Both the position numbers and the translations under genes were made by a program. From the NCBI GenBank assembly GCA_027624175.1, contig JAQBXT010000004.1, positions 24,366 through 88,365 on the forward strand: DNA of 64,000 bases. The letters run 5' to 3'. Below, piece after piece: positions 20,448-31,320 of this stretch (the stretch's first letter is position 1; the number at the start of each line of letters is the position of its first letter). The DNA comes from Pseudomonadota bacterium (GTDB taxonomy: Bacteria > Pseudomonadota > Gammaproteobacteria > Burkholderiales > SG8-39). Below the pieces are notes generated by a model that saw only the letters and a list, made by a program, of their open reading frames with translations, did not search any database and was not told the origin of the DNA.

Positions 20448-23232
20448 CTATAAGAACACGCTGAACTTCCCGGATACGCCGTTTCCGATGCGCGGCGATC
20501 TCGCCAAGCGCGAGCCCGAACGGGTCAGGCAATGGCAGGAGCAGGGGGTCTACCGGCGCCTGCGCGCAGCGGCCAAGGGCCGGCCGCGGTTCGTGCTGCA
20601 CGACGGCCCGCCCTATGCCAACGGCGATATCCATATCGGCACGGCCGTGAACAAGATCCTCAAGGACATGGTGGTGAAATCGAAATCGCTCGCCGGCCTC
20701 GATGCGCCTTACGTGCCGGGGTGGGATTGCCACGGCATGCCGATCGAGGTGCAGATCGAGAAGCAGCACGGCAAGAACCTGTCGGCCGAAGAAACCCTGC
20801 GCCTTTGCCGCGCCTACGCCGCCGAGCAGATCGAGCGGCAGAAGGCAGACTTCAGGCGCCTGGGCGTGCTGGGCGATTGGGATGATCCTTACGCGACGAT
20901 GGCGCCGCGCAACGAGGCCGACGAGATGCGCGTGCTGGGGCGCCTCCTGCAGAAAGGCTATGTGTATCGCGGCCTGAAACCCGTCAACTGGTGCTTCGAT
21001 TGCGGCTCGGCGCTCGCCGAAGCGGAAGTGGAGTACGAGGACCGCAAGGATCCGGCGATCGATGTCGGCTTTGCGTTTGCCGAACCGGAGAAGGTGGCCA
21101 AGGCCTTCGGCCTGGCGCAGCTGCCGGCGAAGGCCGGCTTTGCGGTGATCTGGACCACCACGCCCTGGACGCTGCCCGCCAACCAGGCGCTCAATGCGCA
21201 TCCCGAGTTCACCTACCACCTCGTGGATACGGAAAAAGGCCTGCTGATTCTCGCTGCGGATTTGCAGGCGGCCTGCCTCGCGCGCTTCAAGCTGTCCGGA
21301 AGATCCCTAGGCGCCTGCAAAGGCGTCGCGCTCGAGAACATCCGCTTCCGGCATCCATTCTACGATCGCACCGCGCCGATCTTCCTTGGCGAGTACGTGA
21401 CGCTCGATACCGGCACCGGCATCGTGCACTCGTCGCCGGCCTACGGCGTCGAGGACTTCGACTCCTGCCGCCGCTACGGCATGCAGGACGGCGAAATTCT
21501 GACGCCCGTGATGGGTGACGGCAAATTTGCGCCGTCCTTGCCGATTTTTGGCGGTCTCTCGATCTGGGATGCCAATGCGAAGATCGTCAAACTGATGCAG
21601 GAGAAGGATACGTTGCTTGCGGTGGATTGGAAATTCACCCACAGTTACATGCACTGCTGGCGGCACAAGACGCCGATCATCCTGCGTGCCACAACGCAGT
21701 GGTTTGCCGGCATGGAGCAGGTGCCCGGATTCCGCGGTTCGAAGCCGCCGGAGACGCTGCGCGCGACCGCGCTGCGCGGCATCGAGGGCACGCAGTTTTT
21801 CCCTGCCTGGGGCCAGGCGCGCCTGCGGGGCATGATCGCCAACCGCCCCGACTGGACGCTGTCGCGCCAGCGGCAGTGGGGCACGCCGATGCCCTTCTTC
21901 ATGCACAAGGAGACGGGCGAGCCGCATCCGCGCACGCTCGAGCTGATCGAGGAGGTCGCCAGGCGCGTGGAGCAGGGCGGCATCGAGGCCTGGCACACGC
22001 TGAAGATTGAGGATTTTCTTGGCGCTGAAGCCGCGCAGTACGAGAAAGGCCGCGACACCCTGGACGTGTGGTTCGACTCGGGCTCGACGCACCAGACGGT
22101 GCTGCGCGGCTCGCATGCCGCGCTCGGTTTTCCCGCCGACATGTACCTCGAGGGCTCCGACCAGCATCGCGGCTGGTTCCATTCGTCGCTGCTGGTGTCG
22201 TGCATGCTGAACGGGACGCCGCCCTACCGGTCGCTGCTCACGCACGGCTTCGTGGTCGACGGCGACGGCCGCAAGATGTCCAAATCCAAGGGCAATACGG
22301 TCGCGCCGCAGCAGGTGTCGAGCACGCTGGGCGCCGAGATCCTGCGGCTGTGGGTGGCGTCGACCGATTACTCGGGCGAGCTTTCGATCTCGAACGAGAT
22401 CCTGAAGCGCGTGGTGGAGAGTTACCGCCGCATCCGCAATACGCTGCGCTTCCTGCTCGCCAATACCTCCGATTTCGATCCGCAGCAGCACGCGGTGCCG
22501 GTGGCGCAGATGGTGGAGGTAGACCGCTACGCGCTGGCGCTCGCCGCGCGGGTGCAGGAGGAAATGTCGGCCGACTATGCGCGCTACCAGTTTCACCTCG
22601 TGGCGCAAAAGCTGCTGGCGTTCTGCGCCGAAGATCTGGGCGCGTTCTATCTGGACATCCTCAAGGACCGGCTCTACACCTGCGGCGCGCAGTCGCCGGC
22701 GCGGCGCTCGGCGCAAACCGCGCTGTGGCACATCACGCAGGCGCTGGTGCGGCTGATGGCGCCGATCCTGTCGTTCACCGCCGAGGAGCTCTGGCAGACG
22801 CTGAGCGGCGACGCGGACGACAGCGTGTTCTTCCAGACGCTGCACGGCCTGCCGACGGTGGAGGGCGCGCCGGCCCTGCTGGCGCGCTGGGATCGCCTGC
22901 GCGAGCTGCGCGATCCGGTGCGCAAGAACATCGAGACCCTGCGCGCCGAGGGCAAGGTGGGCTCCTCGCTGCAGGCGGAAGCGGACCTGCACGCCGAGGG
23001 CGCGGATTACGAGCTGCTGGCGAGCCTCGGCGATGAGCTCCGCTTTCTGCTGCTCACGTCGGCGGCGCGCGTGCACCGGGCCCCGGGCGAGGCGCGCGTG
23101 CAGGTCGCTCCCAGCGCACACGCGAAGTGCGACCGCTGCTGGCATTATCGTGCCGACGTGAACGATGCCGGATTGTGCGGCCGTTGCGAGACCAACCTGC
23201 ATGGCTCCGGTGAGCCGCGCAAGCATGTCTAG
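20440..23232 (+). CDS. ileS: isoleucyl-tRNA synthetase
   Basis: [61 protein letters not shown]-terminal Zn site CDRCWHY...CGRCETN. Confidence 0.97.
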   Translation: MPDYKNTLNFPDTPFPMRGDLAKREPERVRQWQEQGVYRRLRAAAKGRPRFVLHDGPPYANGDIHIGTAVNKILKDMVVKSKSLAGLDAPYVPGWDCHGMPIEVQIEKQHGKNLSAEETLRLCRAYAAEQIERQKADFRRLGVLGDWDDPYATMAPRNEADEMRVLGRLLQKGYVYRGLKPVNWCFDCGSALAEAEVEYEDRKDPAIDVGFAFAEPEKVAKAFGLAQLPAKAGFAVIWTTTPWTLPANQALNAHPEFTYHLVDTEKGLLILAADLQAACLARFKLSGRSLGACKGVALENIRFRHPFYDRTAPIFLGEYVTLDTGTGIVHSSPAYGVEDFDSCRRYGMQDGEILTPVMGDGKFAPSLPIFGGLSIWDANAKIVKLMQEKDTLLAVDWKFTHSYMHCWRHKTPIILRATTQWFAGMEQVPGFRGSKPPETLRATALRGIEGTQFFPAWGQARLRGMIANRPDWTLSRQRQWGTPMPFFMHKETGEPHPRTLELIEEVARRVEQGGIEAWHTLKIEDFLGAEAAQYEKGRDTLDVWFDSGSTHQTVLRGSHAALGFPADMYLEGSDQHRGWFHSSLLVSCMLNGTPPYRSLLTHGFVVDGDGRKMSKSKGNTVAPQQVSSTLGAEILRLWVASTDYSGELSISNEILKRVVESYRRIRNTLRFLLANTSDFDPQQHAVPVAQMVEVDRYALALAARVQEEMSADYARYQFHLVAQKLLAFCAEDLGAFYLDILKDRLYTCGAQSPARRSAQTALWHITQALVRLMAPILSFTAEELWQTLSGDADDSVFFQTLHGLPTVEGAPALLARWDRLRELRDPVRKNIETLRAEGKVGSSLQAEADLHAEGADYELLASLGDELRFLLLTSAARVHRAPGEARVQVAPSAHAKCDRCWHYRADVNDAGLCGRCETNLHGSGEPRKHV

Positions 23233-23719
23233 GGCAGTGGCCTGGTACCTGGTGGCCGCGCTGGTGGTGGCGCTCGACCGCGTGACCAAGTGGCTGATGC
23301 TGGGCTGGCTGCGCACGGGCGAAGCGCACGAGGTCACCGGATTCTTCAATCTGGTGCTGGTGTACAACCGCGGCGCTGCATTCAGCTTTCTTGCCGATGC
23401 GCCGGGGTGGCAGCGTCCTTTCTTCATCGCCGTCGCGCTCGCCGTGTCCGCGATCGTCAGCTGGATGCTGTGGCGCAGCCCGGGACGGCGACTGCTGTGC
23501 GCCGGCCTGGCGCTGATCCTGGGCGGGGCGCTGGGCAATCTGTGGGATCGCGTGGCCTGGGGCGCGGTGGCGGACTTCCTCGATTTCCACGCTTTCGGCT
23601 GGCACTGGCCGGCGTTCAACGTCGCCGACTCCGCCATCACGGTGGGCGCCGGGCTGCTGATCGTCGAGAGCTTCCTGCACCGGGAAGCGCCGCGCAAGCA
23701 CGGTGCGGGAATGGAATAG
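23225..23719 (+). CDS. lspA: lipoprotein signal peptidase
   Basis: [36 protein letters not shown] catalytic motifs. Confidence 0.95.
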   Translation: MSRAVAWYLVAALVVALDRVTKWLMLGWLRTGEAHEVTGFFNLVLVYNRGAAFSFLADAPGWQRPFFIAVALAVSAIVSWMLWRSPGRRLLCAGLALILGGALGNLWDRVAWGAVADFLDFHAFGWHWPAFNVADSAITVGAGLLIVESFLHREAPRKHGAGME

Positions 23720-23720
23720 A

Positions 23721-24656
23721 ATGCACGCCATGGACGTGCTGCTGGCGAATCCGCGCGGCTTCTGCGCCGGTGTCGAGCGCGCCATCGACATCGTCGAGCG
23801 CGCGCTGGAAGAGTTCGGGGCGCCGATCTACGTGCGCCACGAGATCGTGCACAACAAATATGTGGTGGACGACCTGCGCGGGAAGGGCGCGGTGTTCGTC
23901 GAGGAGCTGGACCAGGTGCCGGCCGGCGCCATCGTCATCTTCAGCGCGCACGGCGTGCCAAAGGCGGTGCGCAGCGACGCGGCGGCGCGTGGCCTGAAGG
24001 TGTACGACGCCACCTGCCCCCTGGTCACCAAGGTGCACGTCGAAGTGTCGAAGATGCTGCGCGAGGGCTACCAGATCGTGATGATCGGCCATCGCGGGCA
24101 TCCGGAAGCCGAGGGCACCATGGGCCAGTCGGTGAGCGGCATGCACCTGGTCGAGACGCTCGAGGACGTGGCGAAGCTTGCCGTGCAGCAGGACGCCCGG
24201 CTGGCCTATGTGACCCAGACCACGCTCTCGGTGGACGATACGCAGGTCATCGTGGCGGCGCTGAAGGCGCGCTTTGCGCAGATCCGCGGCCCGAAGAAGG
24301 ACGATATCTGCTACGCCACGCAGAACCGCCAGGACGCAGTGAAATTCATGACGCCGAAATGCGACGTGGTGATCGTGGTCGGTTCGCCCAACAGCTCCAA
24401 TTCCAACCGCCTGCGCGAAGTGGCCGAAAACATGGGCGCTGAAGCCCATATGGTAGACGCCGCGGCCGACCTCAGGCCCGAATGGGTCGCGGGCAAGCGG
24501 CGCGTCGGCGTCACCGCCGGCGCCTCGGCGCCGGAAGTGCTGGTGGAAAAAGTGGTGGCGCGCCTGAAGGCGCTCGGCGCCGGCAGCGTGCAGCAGCTCG
24601 AGGGCATCACAGAGCGCGTGGTGTTCACCTTGCCGCGCGAACTCGCGCGGCGCTAG
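23721..24656 (+). CDS. ispH: 4-hydroxy-3-methylbut-2-enyl diphosphate reductase
   Basis: [60 protein letters not shown]. Confidence 0.97.
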   Translation: MHAMDVLLANPRGFCAGVERAIDIVERALEEFGAPIYVRHEIVHNKYVVDDLRGKGAVFVEELDQVPAGAIVIFSAHGVPKAVRSDAAARGLKVYDATCPLVTKVHVEVSKMLREGYQIVMIGHRGHPEAEGTMGQSVSGMHLVETLEDVAKLAVQQDARLAYVTQTTLSVDDTQVIVAALKARFAQIRGPKKDDICYATQNRQDAVKFMTPKCDVVIVVGSPNSSNSNRLREVAENMGAEAHMVDAAADLRPEWVAGKRRVGVTAGASAPEVLVEKVVARLKALGAGSVQQLEGITERVVFTLPRELARR

Positions 24657-25429
24657 CGGCGCACCGGTGGGGCCGGCGGCGGCGGCGAATCGAACGTAAC
24701 CTCAATCGTCATTTGCACCTTGACAGGCTTGCCGTTTTTGAGGCCCGGGGAGAAGCGGGCAGCGCGGAAAGCGCGCTGGGCGGGTTCTTCGAAGTAGCGC
24801 GGAGAATCGGCGTGCAGCGTCAGCACCCGCTCGACGGTGTGGCGGGGATCGGTGGTGTCGACGACTTTCGGGTCGCACATCTTCGTCTGGCCGCCGGTGG
24901 AAACACGAATCTGCAGGCAGCGCATGGTGCCGTTGACCGCGTCGAGGTGTTCGCACGTACCGCTGGTGTTGGAAAAACTGAGCTGCGTGATGCCGGCCCC
25001 GCTGACGCGCCCGAGCCCGTTGAACACAAGCGATGCGCCGCCGGTGGTGCTCACCACCGCGTTTTTGGACCCTTCGAGGCTGGATTTCTTCTGCACGATC
25101 AGGGGTGCGAGTGTTTCGGAGGGTTGCGCATCGCAAGCCCCCGAAGGGTCGGAGAGGCTCACCACCCAACTGAGCGCCGCCGCGCTCACGTTGCAGCCGT
25201 TGCTGAGATCCGAGACCAACTGGAAGCGGACCGCGGCATTCCGGCGTATCGCCTCGGCGCGCGCGAGATTGATGCCCGCCAGGGTGGTTTCGGCAGCGTT
25301 TCGAATCTGCGTGTTCTGCAGGAACTGCGCGAATGCAGGCACCCCCAGCGTCACGAACAAAGCGACGATGACCAGCGCCAGCATCATTTCGATGAGCGAG
25401 AAGCCGCGCGTGGCGCAGTGCCTCAGCAC
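24653..25429 (-). CDS. chimeric pseudopilin: FimT/GspH N-terminal region fused to a TonB C-terminal-like domain
   Basis: [26 protein letters not shown] prepilin motif; ...[19 protein letters not shown] then [50 protein letters not shown]. Confidence 0.8.
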   Translation of the reverse strand: MLRHCATRGFSLIEMMLALVIVALFVTLGVPAFAQFLQNTQIRNAAETTLAGINLARAEAIRRNAAVRFQLVSDLSNGCNVSAAALSWVVSLSDPSGACDAQPSETLAPLIVQKKSSLEGSKNAVVSTTGGASLVFNGLGRVSGAGITQLSFSNTSGTCEHLDAVNGTMRCLQIRVSTGGQTKMCDPKVVDTTDPRHTVERVLTLHADSPRYFEEPAQRAFRAARFSPGLKNGKPVKVQMTIEVTFDSPPPPAPPVRR

Positions 25430-25860
25430 GATTCGCTTTTCTTGATCACCCAGCAGTTCGTGGAGTCGTTCCAGCCCGGCAGGGAGGTGAAGGTCGAGGT
25501 ACGCGTATTGGACTCGTTGATGCCGTAAGCGAAGCCGCTCATGCCCTGGTTGGCAACGCCGATGGCGGTGCAGGAAAAATTGCTCGCCGCGGTGCTGGTG
25601 CAGTCGTAGACGAAGTAGCGTGCGCCGTTGATGACTTCGCTGAATCCGACATCCGTGGCGCCGGCATTCTGATAGGTGCGGTTGTCGGCGAAAAACTTTT
25701 CGGCACGCAACCTGAGTTCGGACAGGCCCGACGTCGCTTCGGTGAGCTTGCCGCGGCGCACATAGTCGGTATACGAAGGCAGCGCGATCGCCGACAGGAT
25801 CGCGATCACCGCGACCGTGATCATCAGTTCGATCAACGTGAATCCCCGTGCAGAACGCAT
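25423..25860 (-). CDS. type IV pilin (PilE-like)
   Basis: MRSARGFTLIELMITVAVIAILSAIALPSYTDYVRRGKLTEATSGLSELRLRAEKFFADNRTYQ. Confidence 0.9.
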   Translation of the reverse strand: MRSARGFTLIELMITVAVIAILSAIALPSYTDYVRRGKLTEATSGLSELRLRAEKFFADNRTYQNAGATDVGFSEVINGARYFVYDCTSTAASNFSCTAIGVANQGMSGFAYGINESNTRTSTFTSLPGWNDSTNCWVIKKSESC

Positions 25861-26042
25861 GTCGCCTCCGTTATTGGATACGGATGCTAAATGGGTGCCG
25901 GCCGGGTCTGCAAAGCGGGGCGACCGACGGCGCAAAACGGGGCGCAGACGGCGCGCAACCCGCGGCAAGCCGTGACTTGCGTCACGTTCCCATCTGCCCC
26001 GAAAGCGCGTGGCGTATAATCCGCCACTCCATGCCGCAGACC

Positions 26043-26118
<76 letters not shown>

Positions 26119-26138
26119 ATACGAGACATTACTCGCAG

Positions 26139-26520
26139 ATGGGCGCACGCATCCTGGTGGTGGACGACGACGAGAGCATCCGCGAATTGCTGCGGATGCA
26201 TCTCGCCTCCGCGGGTTACGATGTGCAACTCGCGCCCGACGCCATCGCCGCCGGCTACCTGGTGCTCCAGGCCACGCCCGACCTGATCATTACCGACGTC
26301 AGCATGCCCCACATGGATGGGTTCGAATTCGTGGCGGCCGCTGAAAGCGGACTCGTCTTTGTCCTCGATACCGGTGATCTTCCTCACCTCGGTGGAGGAC
26401 GGGGACGCGCGCGGCCGCGAGCTGGGCGCGGTCGGCTACGTCACCAAGCCGGTGCGCGCCGACCGGCTGCTGTCGATCGTGGCGCAGCACGTTCCGGGCG
26501 GGGCCATTCCGATCGGTTGA
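26139..26520 (+). pseudogene. single-domain response regulator receiver, interrupted by a +1 frameshift near 26335
   Basis: Frame 0: MGARILVVDDDESIRELLRMHLASAGYDV...PDLIITDVSMPHMDGFEFVAA; other frame: LKADSSLSSIPVIFLTSVEDGDARGRELGAVGYVTKPVRADRLLSIVAQHV*. Confidence 0.88.
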
Positions 26521-26560
26521 GATCGATCGGGCGACGCGCGTCGCGTCGCGGTGATTCCTG

Positions 26561-27232
26561 CTATCGCGCGGCGCAGTCGCGCAGGGTCGCGCCCTCCAGG
26601 TCGCGCGTGATTTCCTGCAGCTGCGCGTGCAGCGCCGGGTCGACGCCGCGCACCTGGAACCAGACCTTCGGCACCTGCGTTTCGCGCTGGCCGATCACCG
26701 CGCTCCTCACACCCTTGGCGCGCAGCGCGTCGAGGTGGGCCTTGGCTGCCTCTTCGGCGCGAAATACGCCGAGTGATACGGCCCAACGCTCACGGCCCGC
26801 GTCCTGGACTACGAAATAATCGTCGACGCCCAGTTTTTTCAGTTCGGCGGTCTTGCGCAACGCGCCCGCGCGGTTGGCCTGCGGCGGGATGTAAACCCAC
26901 CAACCGGCCGTTTCCTCGCCACGGTACTGCGCCAGGCGCGCGCCCAGCGCGAGCGGCTCGAGGCGTTGCGCCGCGCGCGTCGCATCGCCGGGGCTGAAGC
27001 TGCCCGACTCAAGGCAGGCGATCGGCACCGGCGTCGGCGCGGCAGCCGGCTTGGCTGGCGCCGCCGGCTGTGCCTTGGCGAGTTCGGTCTCGGGCACGAT
27101 GCGCAGCTTGCCCGGGTCCAGTTGCTGCGACAGGGGCTGGCGGTCCACGGCGGGGTCCGGCGCGGCGAGAAAGCGCATCCAGGCGAAAAAGCCCAGATTG
27201 GCCACCAGCAGCAGCAGGAACAGCAATCTCAT
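26561..27232 (-). CDS. SPOR-domain protein
   Basis: N-terminal TM; CLESGSFSPGDATRAAQRLEPL...WWVYIPPQANRAGALRKTAELKKLGVDDYFVVQ...SLGVFRAEEAA. Confidence 0.75.
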   Translation of the reverse strand: MRLLFLLLLVANLGFFAWMRFLAAPDPAVDRQPLSQQLDPGKLRIVPETELAKAQPAAPAKPAAAPTPVPIACLESGSFSPGDATRAAQRLEPLALGARLAQYRGEETAGWWVYIPPQANRAGALRKTAELKKLGVDDYFVVQDAGRERWAVSLGVFRAEEAAKAHLDALRAKGVRSAVIGQRETQVPKVWFQVRGVDPALHAQLQEITRDLEGATLRDCAAR

Positions 27233-27951
27233 GACCAGGCGATCCGCGCCAGGCCTTCCAGTACCAGGTTCTCCACGTACTGGCAGGGGATGTCGAGCTG
27301 TTCGATGAGCGCGAGGCCGGCGCCCCCCGACACCAGGCACTGGGCCTGCGCGCCGGCGACACGGTACATGCGTTCCACGGCACCGGCCTGTGCATGGCGG
27401 CAGCCGGTCTCGATCGCGTCCAGGGTGTTGCGTGGTGTGCGCTCGAAGCGCCCCTCCTGCAACGGCAGCCGGCCGGTATGCTCGTGCAGGACGAAGCGCA
27501 TCAGGTCGACTCCCGGCAGGATCAGGCCGCCGAGGAACTCACCCTGCGCGGACAGCAGGTCGACCGTGGTCGCGGTGCCTGCGTTCACCACCAGGCAGGC
27601 ACCCTGGTGCAGCCCGCGCGCCCCGACCAGCGACGCCCAGCGGTCGGCGCCGAGCTGCTCGGGCCTTTGGTAGCGGCTGGTCACGCCGCAGCGCTCGGTT
27701 TCGCCCTTCAGCCACAGCGGCTCTGCCTCGAAGATGCTGGTCCAGTTGACCAGCAGCTGGTGCGCGCCATCGCCGGCGACGTTGGAGATGAGAATGCGCT
27801 CCGGATTCTCGTGGGTCGCGGCAAAGGGGTTGATGTCGTGGTTGGCTGCGGCGAATTCGATCAGCGACACGGTGGCGAGGTTGTGCCAGCCGCGTCCGTC
27901 GTGCCAACCCCACTTGACGCGCGAGTTGCCGGCATCGATGGCGAGGATCAT
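27229..27951 (-). CDS. coaX: type III pantothenate kinase
   Basis: MILAIDAGNSRVKWG; GADRWASLVGAR; VVNAGTATTVDLL; GGLILPGVDLM. Confidence 0.95.
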   Translation of the reverse strand: MILAIDAGNSRVKWGWHDGRGWHNLATVSLIEFAAANHDINPFAATHENPERILISNVAGDGAHQLLVNWTSIFEAEPLWLKGETERCGVTSRYQRPEQLGADRWASLVGARGLHQGACLVVNAGTATTVDLLSAQGEFLGGLILPGVDLMRFVLHEHTGRLPLQEGRFERTPRNTLDAIETGCRHAQAGAVERMYRVAGAQAQCLVSGGAGLALIEQLDIPCQYVENLVLEGLARIAWS

Positions 27952-28712
27952 GCGGGGCGCGCCAGCATCACGCGGCCGTCGCGCACCGTGCGCAGCCCGG
28001 CGCGGGTGCGCAGTTGCAGGGCGCCGTCCGCGGCCAGCCCGTCCGCCACCCCGGCAAGCACGCGCCCGTCGGCCAGGCGCACGCGCAGGCGCTTGCCGGC
28101 AAAGGCGTGCAGTTCGTCCCAGTCGCTGCGAAACGGAGCAAAACCCTCGGCGTCAAAGGCAACCAGGGCGGCCAGCAGCTCGCGGGCCACGGCACCGATG
28201 ACCGCGTTGCGCGACGGCAAGGGCCGCAGAAACTGCTCCAGCGCGGCGACGCCGCGCTGGAGCCGCTTCGCCAGGCCGTCGACCGCAACATGGTTGATTC
28301 CCACCCCGATAACGGCTGCGCTGCCCGGGCCCTGCGCGCGCGTCTGCACCAGGATGCCGCCGAGCTTGGCGCCGCGCACCAGCAGGTCGTTGGGCCACTT
28401 GAGTGCCGTCTCGACTGCGCCGAGCGCGCGCAGCGCACGCACTGCCGCCAGTCCGGCGACGATCGGCAGGCCGCCCAGTTGCGCCGCCGGACGGCGCATG
28501 GGCAGGGCCAGGGAGAACAAGGTGCCGCTGCCGGCCGGACTGTGCCAGCGCCGGCCACGCCGGCCGCGCCCGGCGCTCTGCAAATTCGCAGCGAGCAGCA
28601 CGGGATGCGCAAGGCGCTCGGCGAGCAAGGCCGTATTGGTCGAAGCGCATCGCTCGACGACGCGGGTTTCAACGCCCGCAACGCGAATGGCGCCTGCATT
28701 GAGCCGATCCAT
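27948..28712 (-). CDS. birA: biotin--[acetyl-CoA-carboxylase] ligase (no HTH domain)
   Basis: STNTALLAE; QSAGRGRRGRRWHSPAGSGTLFSLAL; LKWPNDLLV; IGVGINH. Confidence 0.93.
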   Translation of the reverse strand: MDRLNAGAIRVAGVETRVVERCASTNTALLAERLAHPVLLAANLQSAGRGRRGRRWHSPAGSGTLFSLALPMRRPAAQLGGLPIVAGLAAVRALRALGAVETALKWPNDLLVRGAKLGGILVQTRAQGPGSAAVIGVGINHVAVDGLAKRLQRGVAALEQFLRPLPSRNAVIGAVARELLAALVAFDAEGFAPFRSDWDELHAFAGKRLRVRLADGRVLAGVADGLAADGALQLRTRAGLRTVRDGRVMLARPA

Positions 28713-28729
28713 CGGGCGTAGTTTACGGT

Positions 28730-30364
28730 TTACGCGGACCCGAAGGCGAAATCGCGGCCCGGCGCGGCGGCGAACAGCGCGCGGGTATATTCGTGGCGCG
28801 GCGCGCCGAACACCTGGCCCGCCGGGCCGTGCTCGACGATGCGCCCCTGCGACATCACCGCCACGTAGTCGCAGACCTGAGCCGCCACGCGCAGATCGTG
28901 GGTGATGAACAGCATCGCCAGGTTGAGGCGGTTGCGGATATCCTCGAGGAGATCGAGCACCTGCGCCTGCACGGAGACGTCCAGCGCGGAGACCGCCTCG
29001 TCGGCGATCAGGAGTTCGGGCTCCTGCGCCAGCGCGCGCGCAATGCAGATGCGCTGGCGCTGGCCGCCGGAGAACTGGTGCGGATAGCGGTTCAGCGAGG
29101 CCGGGTCCATGCGCACCAGGTCCATGAGCTGGCGTGCCCGCTCGATCGCCTTGTCGCGCCGCACCCCGTAGTTGACGGGGCCCTCGATGATCGCCTCGAG
29201 CACGGTGCGGCGCGGGTTGAGCGAGCGGTAGGGGTCCTGGAACACGATTTGCACCCGGCGCCTCAGCGGGCGCAACTCGGCGGCGGACATGCGTGCAATA
29301 TCCTGGCCGTGCAGCAGGATCTCGCCCGCGGTCGGGTCGATGAGACGGATGATGCAGCGCGCCACGGTGGATTTGCCTGACCCGGACTCGCCGACGATGC
29401 CGAGGGTCTGCCCGCGGCGGATTTCGATCGAGACGTCCTGCGCGGCATGCACCTCGCGCCTGCGCCCGAACCAGCCTCGGTCGTAATAGGTCTTGCAAAG
29501 GCCCACGGTGCGCAGCACCGGCTCGGAGGCACCCTCGGCGGCGCGCCCATGGGTCTGCAGGGAGGGCACCGCGCCGATCAGCATTTTGGTGTAGGCATGC
29601 TGCGGGCGCTTGAGCACGGCGTCCTTCTCGCCCAATTCGACCAGCTTGCCCAGGCGCAGCACCGCGACGCGGTGCGCGATCTCGGCCACCACGCCGAAGT
29701 CGTGCGTGATGAACAGCACGCCCATGCCGTGGCGCTGCTGCAGGTCCTGGATCAGCGTCAGGATCTGCGCCTGGGTGGTGACATCGAGCGCCGTGGTCGG
29801 CTCATCCGCGATCAGCAGCGCCGGCTCGAGTACCAGCGCCATGGCGATCATGATCCGCTGGCGTTGTCCGCCGGAGAGCTGATGCGGGTAAGAGGCGATG
29901 ATGCGCTCGGGTTCCGGCAGCGCCACTTCGCGCACGATGGCGAGAATCCTGTCGCGCCTCTGCTCGGGCGTGAGCTGCGTGTGCTCGCGCAGTACCTCGT
30001 CGATCTGGTCGCCGCAGGTCATGACCGGATTGAGCGCGGTCATCGGTTCCTGGAAAATCATCGACATGCGCGTCGCGCGCAGCTCGCGCAGCCGCTCGCG
30101 GCCGGCGTGCGCGACGTTCTCTCCTTCCAGCACGATCTCGCCGCCGGTGACCGGCAGCGTATCCGGCAGCAGACCCATCACCGCCTGCGCGATCACCGAC
30201 TTGCCCGAGCCGGATTCGCCCACCAGGCACAGGATCTCTCCGCGCTTGACGCTGAAGGAGGCGCCGCTCACCGCCTCGCGACGGTCGCTGCCGGAGGGCA
30301 GGGCAATCGTCAGTCCGCGCACGTCGAGTACGGGGCCGCTGCCCCTGAGTTTCGCGTCGGTCAT
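28730..30364 (-). CDS. dipeptide/oligopeptide-type ABC transporter, two fused ATPase domains (DppD-DppF-like)
   Basis: Two Walker A (GESGSGKS), two signature motifs ([16 protein letters not shown]), two Walker B ([24 protein letters not shown]). Confidence 0.93.
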   Translation of the reverse strand: MTDAKLRGSGPVLDVRGLTIALPSGSDRREAVSGASFSVKRGEILCLVGESGSGKSVIAQAVMGLLPDTLPVTGGEIVLEGENVAHAGRERLRELRATRMSMIFQEPMTALNPVMTCGDQIDEVLREHTQLTPEQRRDRILAIVREVALPEPERIIASYPHQLSGGQRQRIMIAMALVLEPALLIADEPTTALDVTTQAQILTLIQDLQQRHGMGVLFITHDFGVVAEIAHRVAVLRLGKLVELGEKDAVLKRPQHAYTKMLIGAVPSLQTHGRAAEGASEPVLRTVGLCKTYYDRGWFGRRREVHAAQDVSIEIRRGQTLGIVGESGSGKSTVARCIIRLIDPTAGEILLHGQDIARMSAAELRPLRRRVQIVFQDPYRSLNPRRTVLEAIIEGPVNYGVRRDKAIERARQLMDLVRMDPASLNRYPHQFSGGQRQRICIARALAQEPELLIADEAVSALDVSVQAQVLDLLEDIRNRLNLAMLFITHDLRVAAQVCDYVAVMSQGRIVEHGPAGQVFGAPRHEYTRALFAAAPGRDFAFGSA

Positions 30365-30369
30365 GGCGC

Positions 30370-31314
30370 TCACACCCGCTTCGCCATCTTCGGGTCGAGC
30401 GTGTCGCGCAGCCCGTCGCCGAGGATGTTCACGGCGAGCACGGTAATGGCGAGGAACACGCCCGGAATGAAGATGTTGTGCGGGTACTGATTGAACTGCG
30501 GCCGCCCCTCGGCCATGATGTTGCCCCAGGTCGGGATGTCTGGCGGCAGGCCGACGCCGAGGAACGAAAGAATCGCCTCGACCAGGATCGCCGCCGCGCA
30601 GATATAGGTGCCCTGCACCACCAGCGGCGCGATGGTGTTCGGCAGGATGTGCCCGAACATGATCTTCCAGGTCGGCGTACCGAGGGCCACCGCCGCCTCG
30701 ACGTAAGGCTCTTCGCGGATCGAGAGTACGAGCGAACGTACCAGGCGCGTGACGCGCGGGATCTCGGGAATCGCAATCGCGATGATCACCGTGGTCAGGC
30801 TGCCGCGCCACATCGCCACCAGCGCGATGGCGATCAGGATTGCGGGGATCGCCATCAGCCCGTCCATGAAGCGCATCAGGATGCCGTCGAGCCAGCGCAG
30901 ATACCCGGCACTCAGGCCGCAGACGATGCCGAAGGCGAGCGAGAGCAGCGCCGCGAGGACCGCCACCGTCAGCGAGACACGCGCGCCGTACATCACGCGG
31001 CTGTAGATGTCGCGCCCGTAGGAGTCCGAGCCGAACCAGAATTTGTGCTTGATGATCTCGCCGTCGAGCGTGGTGATCTCGCCCCTCTGTCCAGGCACCA
31101 GGTCGCGGCTGGCCGCGTCGAACAGCGTCGGGTCCACGGTGCCGAGCCAGGGCGCGGACACCGCGATCAGGAGCAGCAGCGCAAGCGCGGCGCCGCCGAT
31201 GCGCACCGACCAGTTCTTGCGCACCCGCTGCCAGGCGCTCTCGGTGACGCGGATGTCGGCGGCCTCGACCGACAGTGTTTCGAGCTCGCTTGCCTTGGAT
31301 TGCGCGGCGGGCAT
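30370..31314 (-). CDS. dipeptide-type ABC transporter permease (DppC-like)
   Basis: Multi-TM; EPYVEAAVALGTPTWKIMFGHILPNTIAPLVV EAA loop; FLGVGLPPDIPTWG. Confidence 0.93.
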   Translation of the reverse strand: MPAAQSKASELETLSVEAADIRVTESAWQRVRKNWSVRIGGAALALLLLIAVSAPWLGTVDPTLFDAASRDLVPGQRGEITTLDGEIIKHKFWFGSDSYGRDIYSRVMYGARVSLTVAVLAALLSLAFGIVCGLSAGYLRWLDGILMRFMDGLMAIPAILIAIALVAMWRGSLTTVIIAIAIPEIPRVTRLVRSLVLSIREEPYVEAAVALGTPTWKIMFGHILPNTIAPLVVQGTYICAAAILVEAILSFLGVGLPPDIPTWGNIMAEGRPQFNQYPHNIFIPGVFLAITVLAVNILGDGLRDTLDPKMAKRV

Positions 31315-31320
31315 GGAGCC

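Noticed and set aside
21307-23697. 796-aa antisense ORF opposite ileS
   Set aside because: Low-complexity mirror translation of ileS; no conserved motifs.
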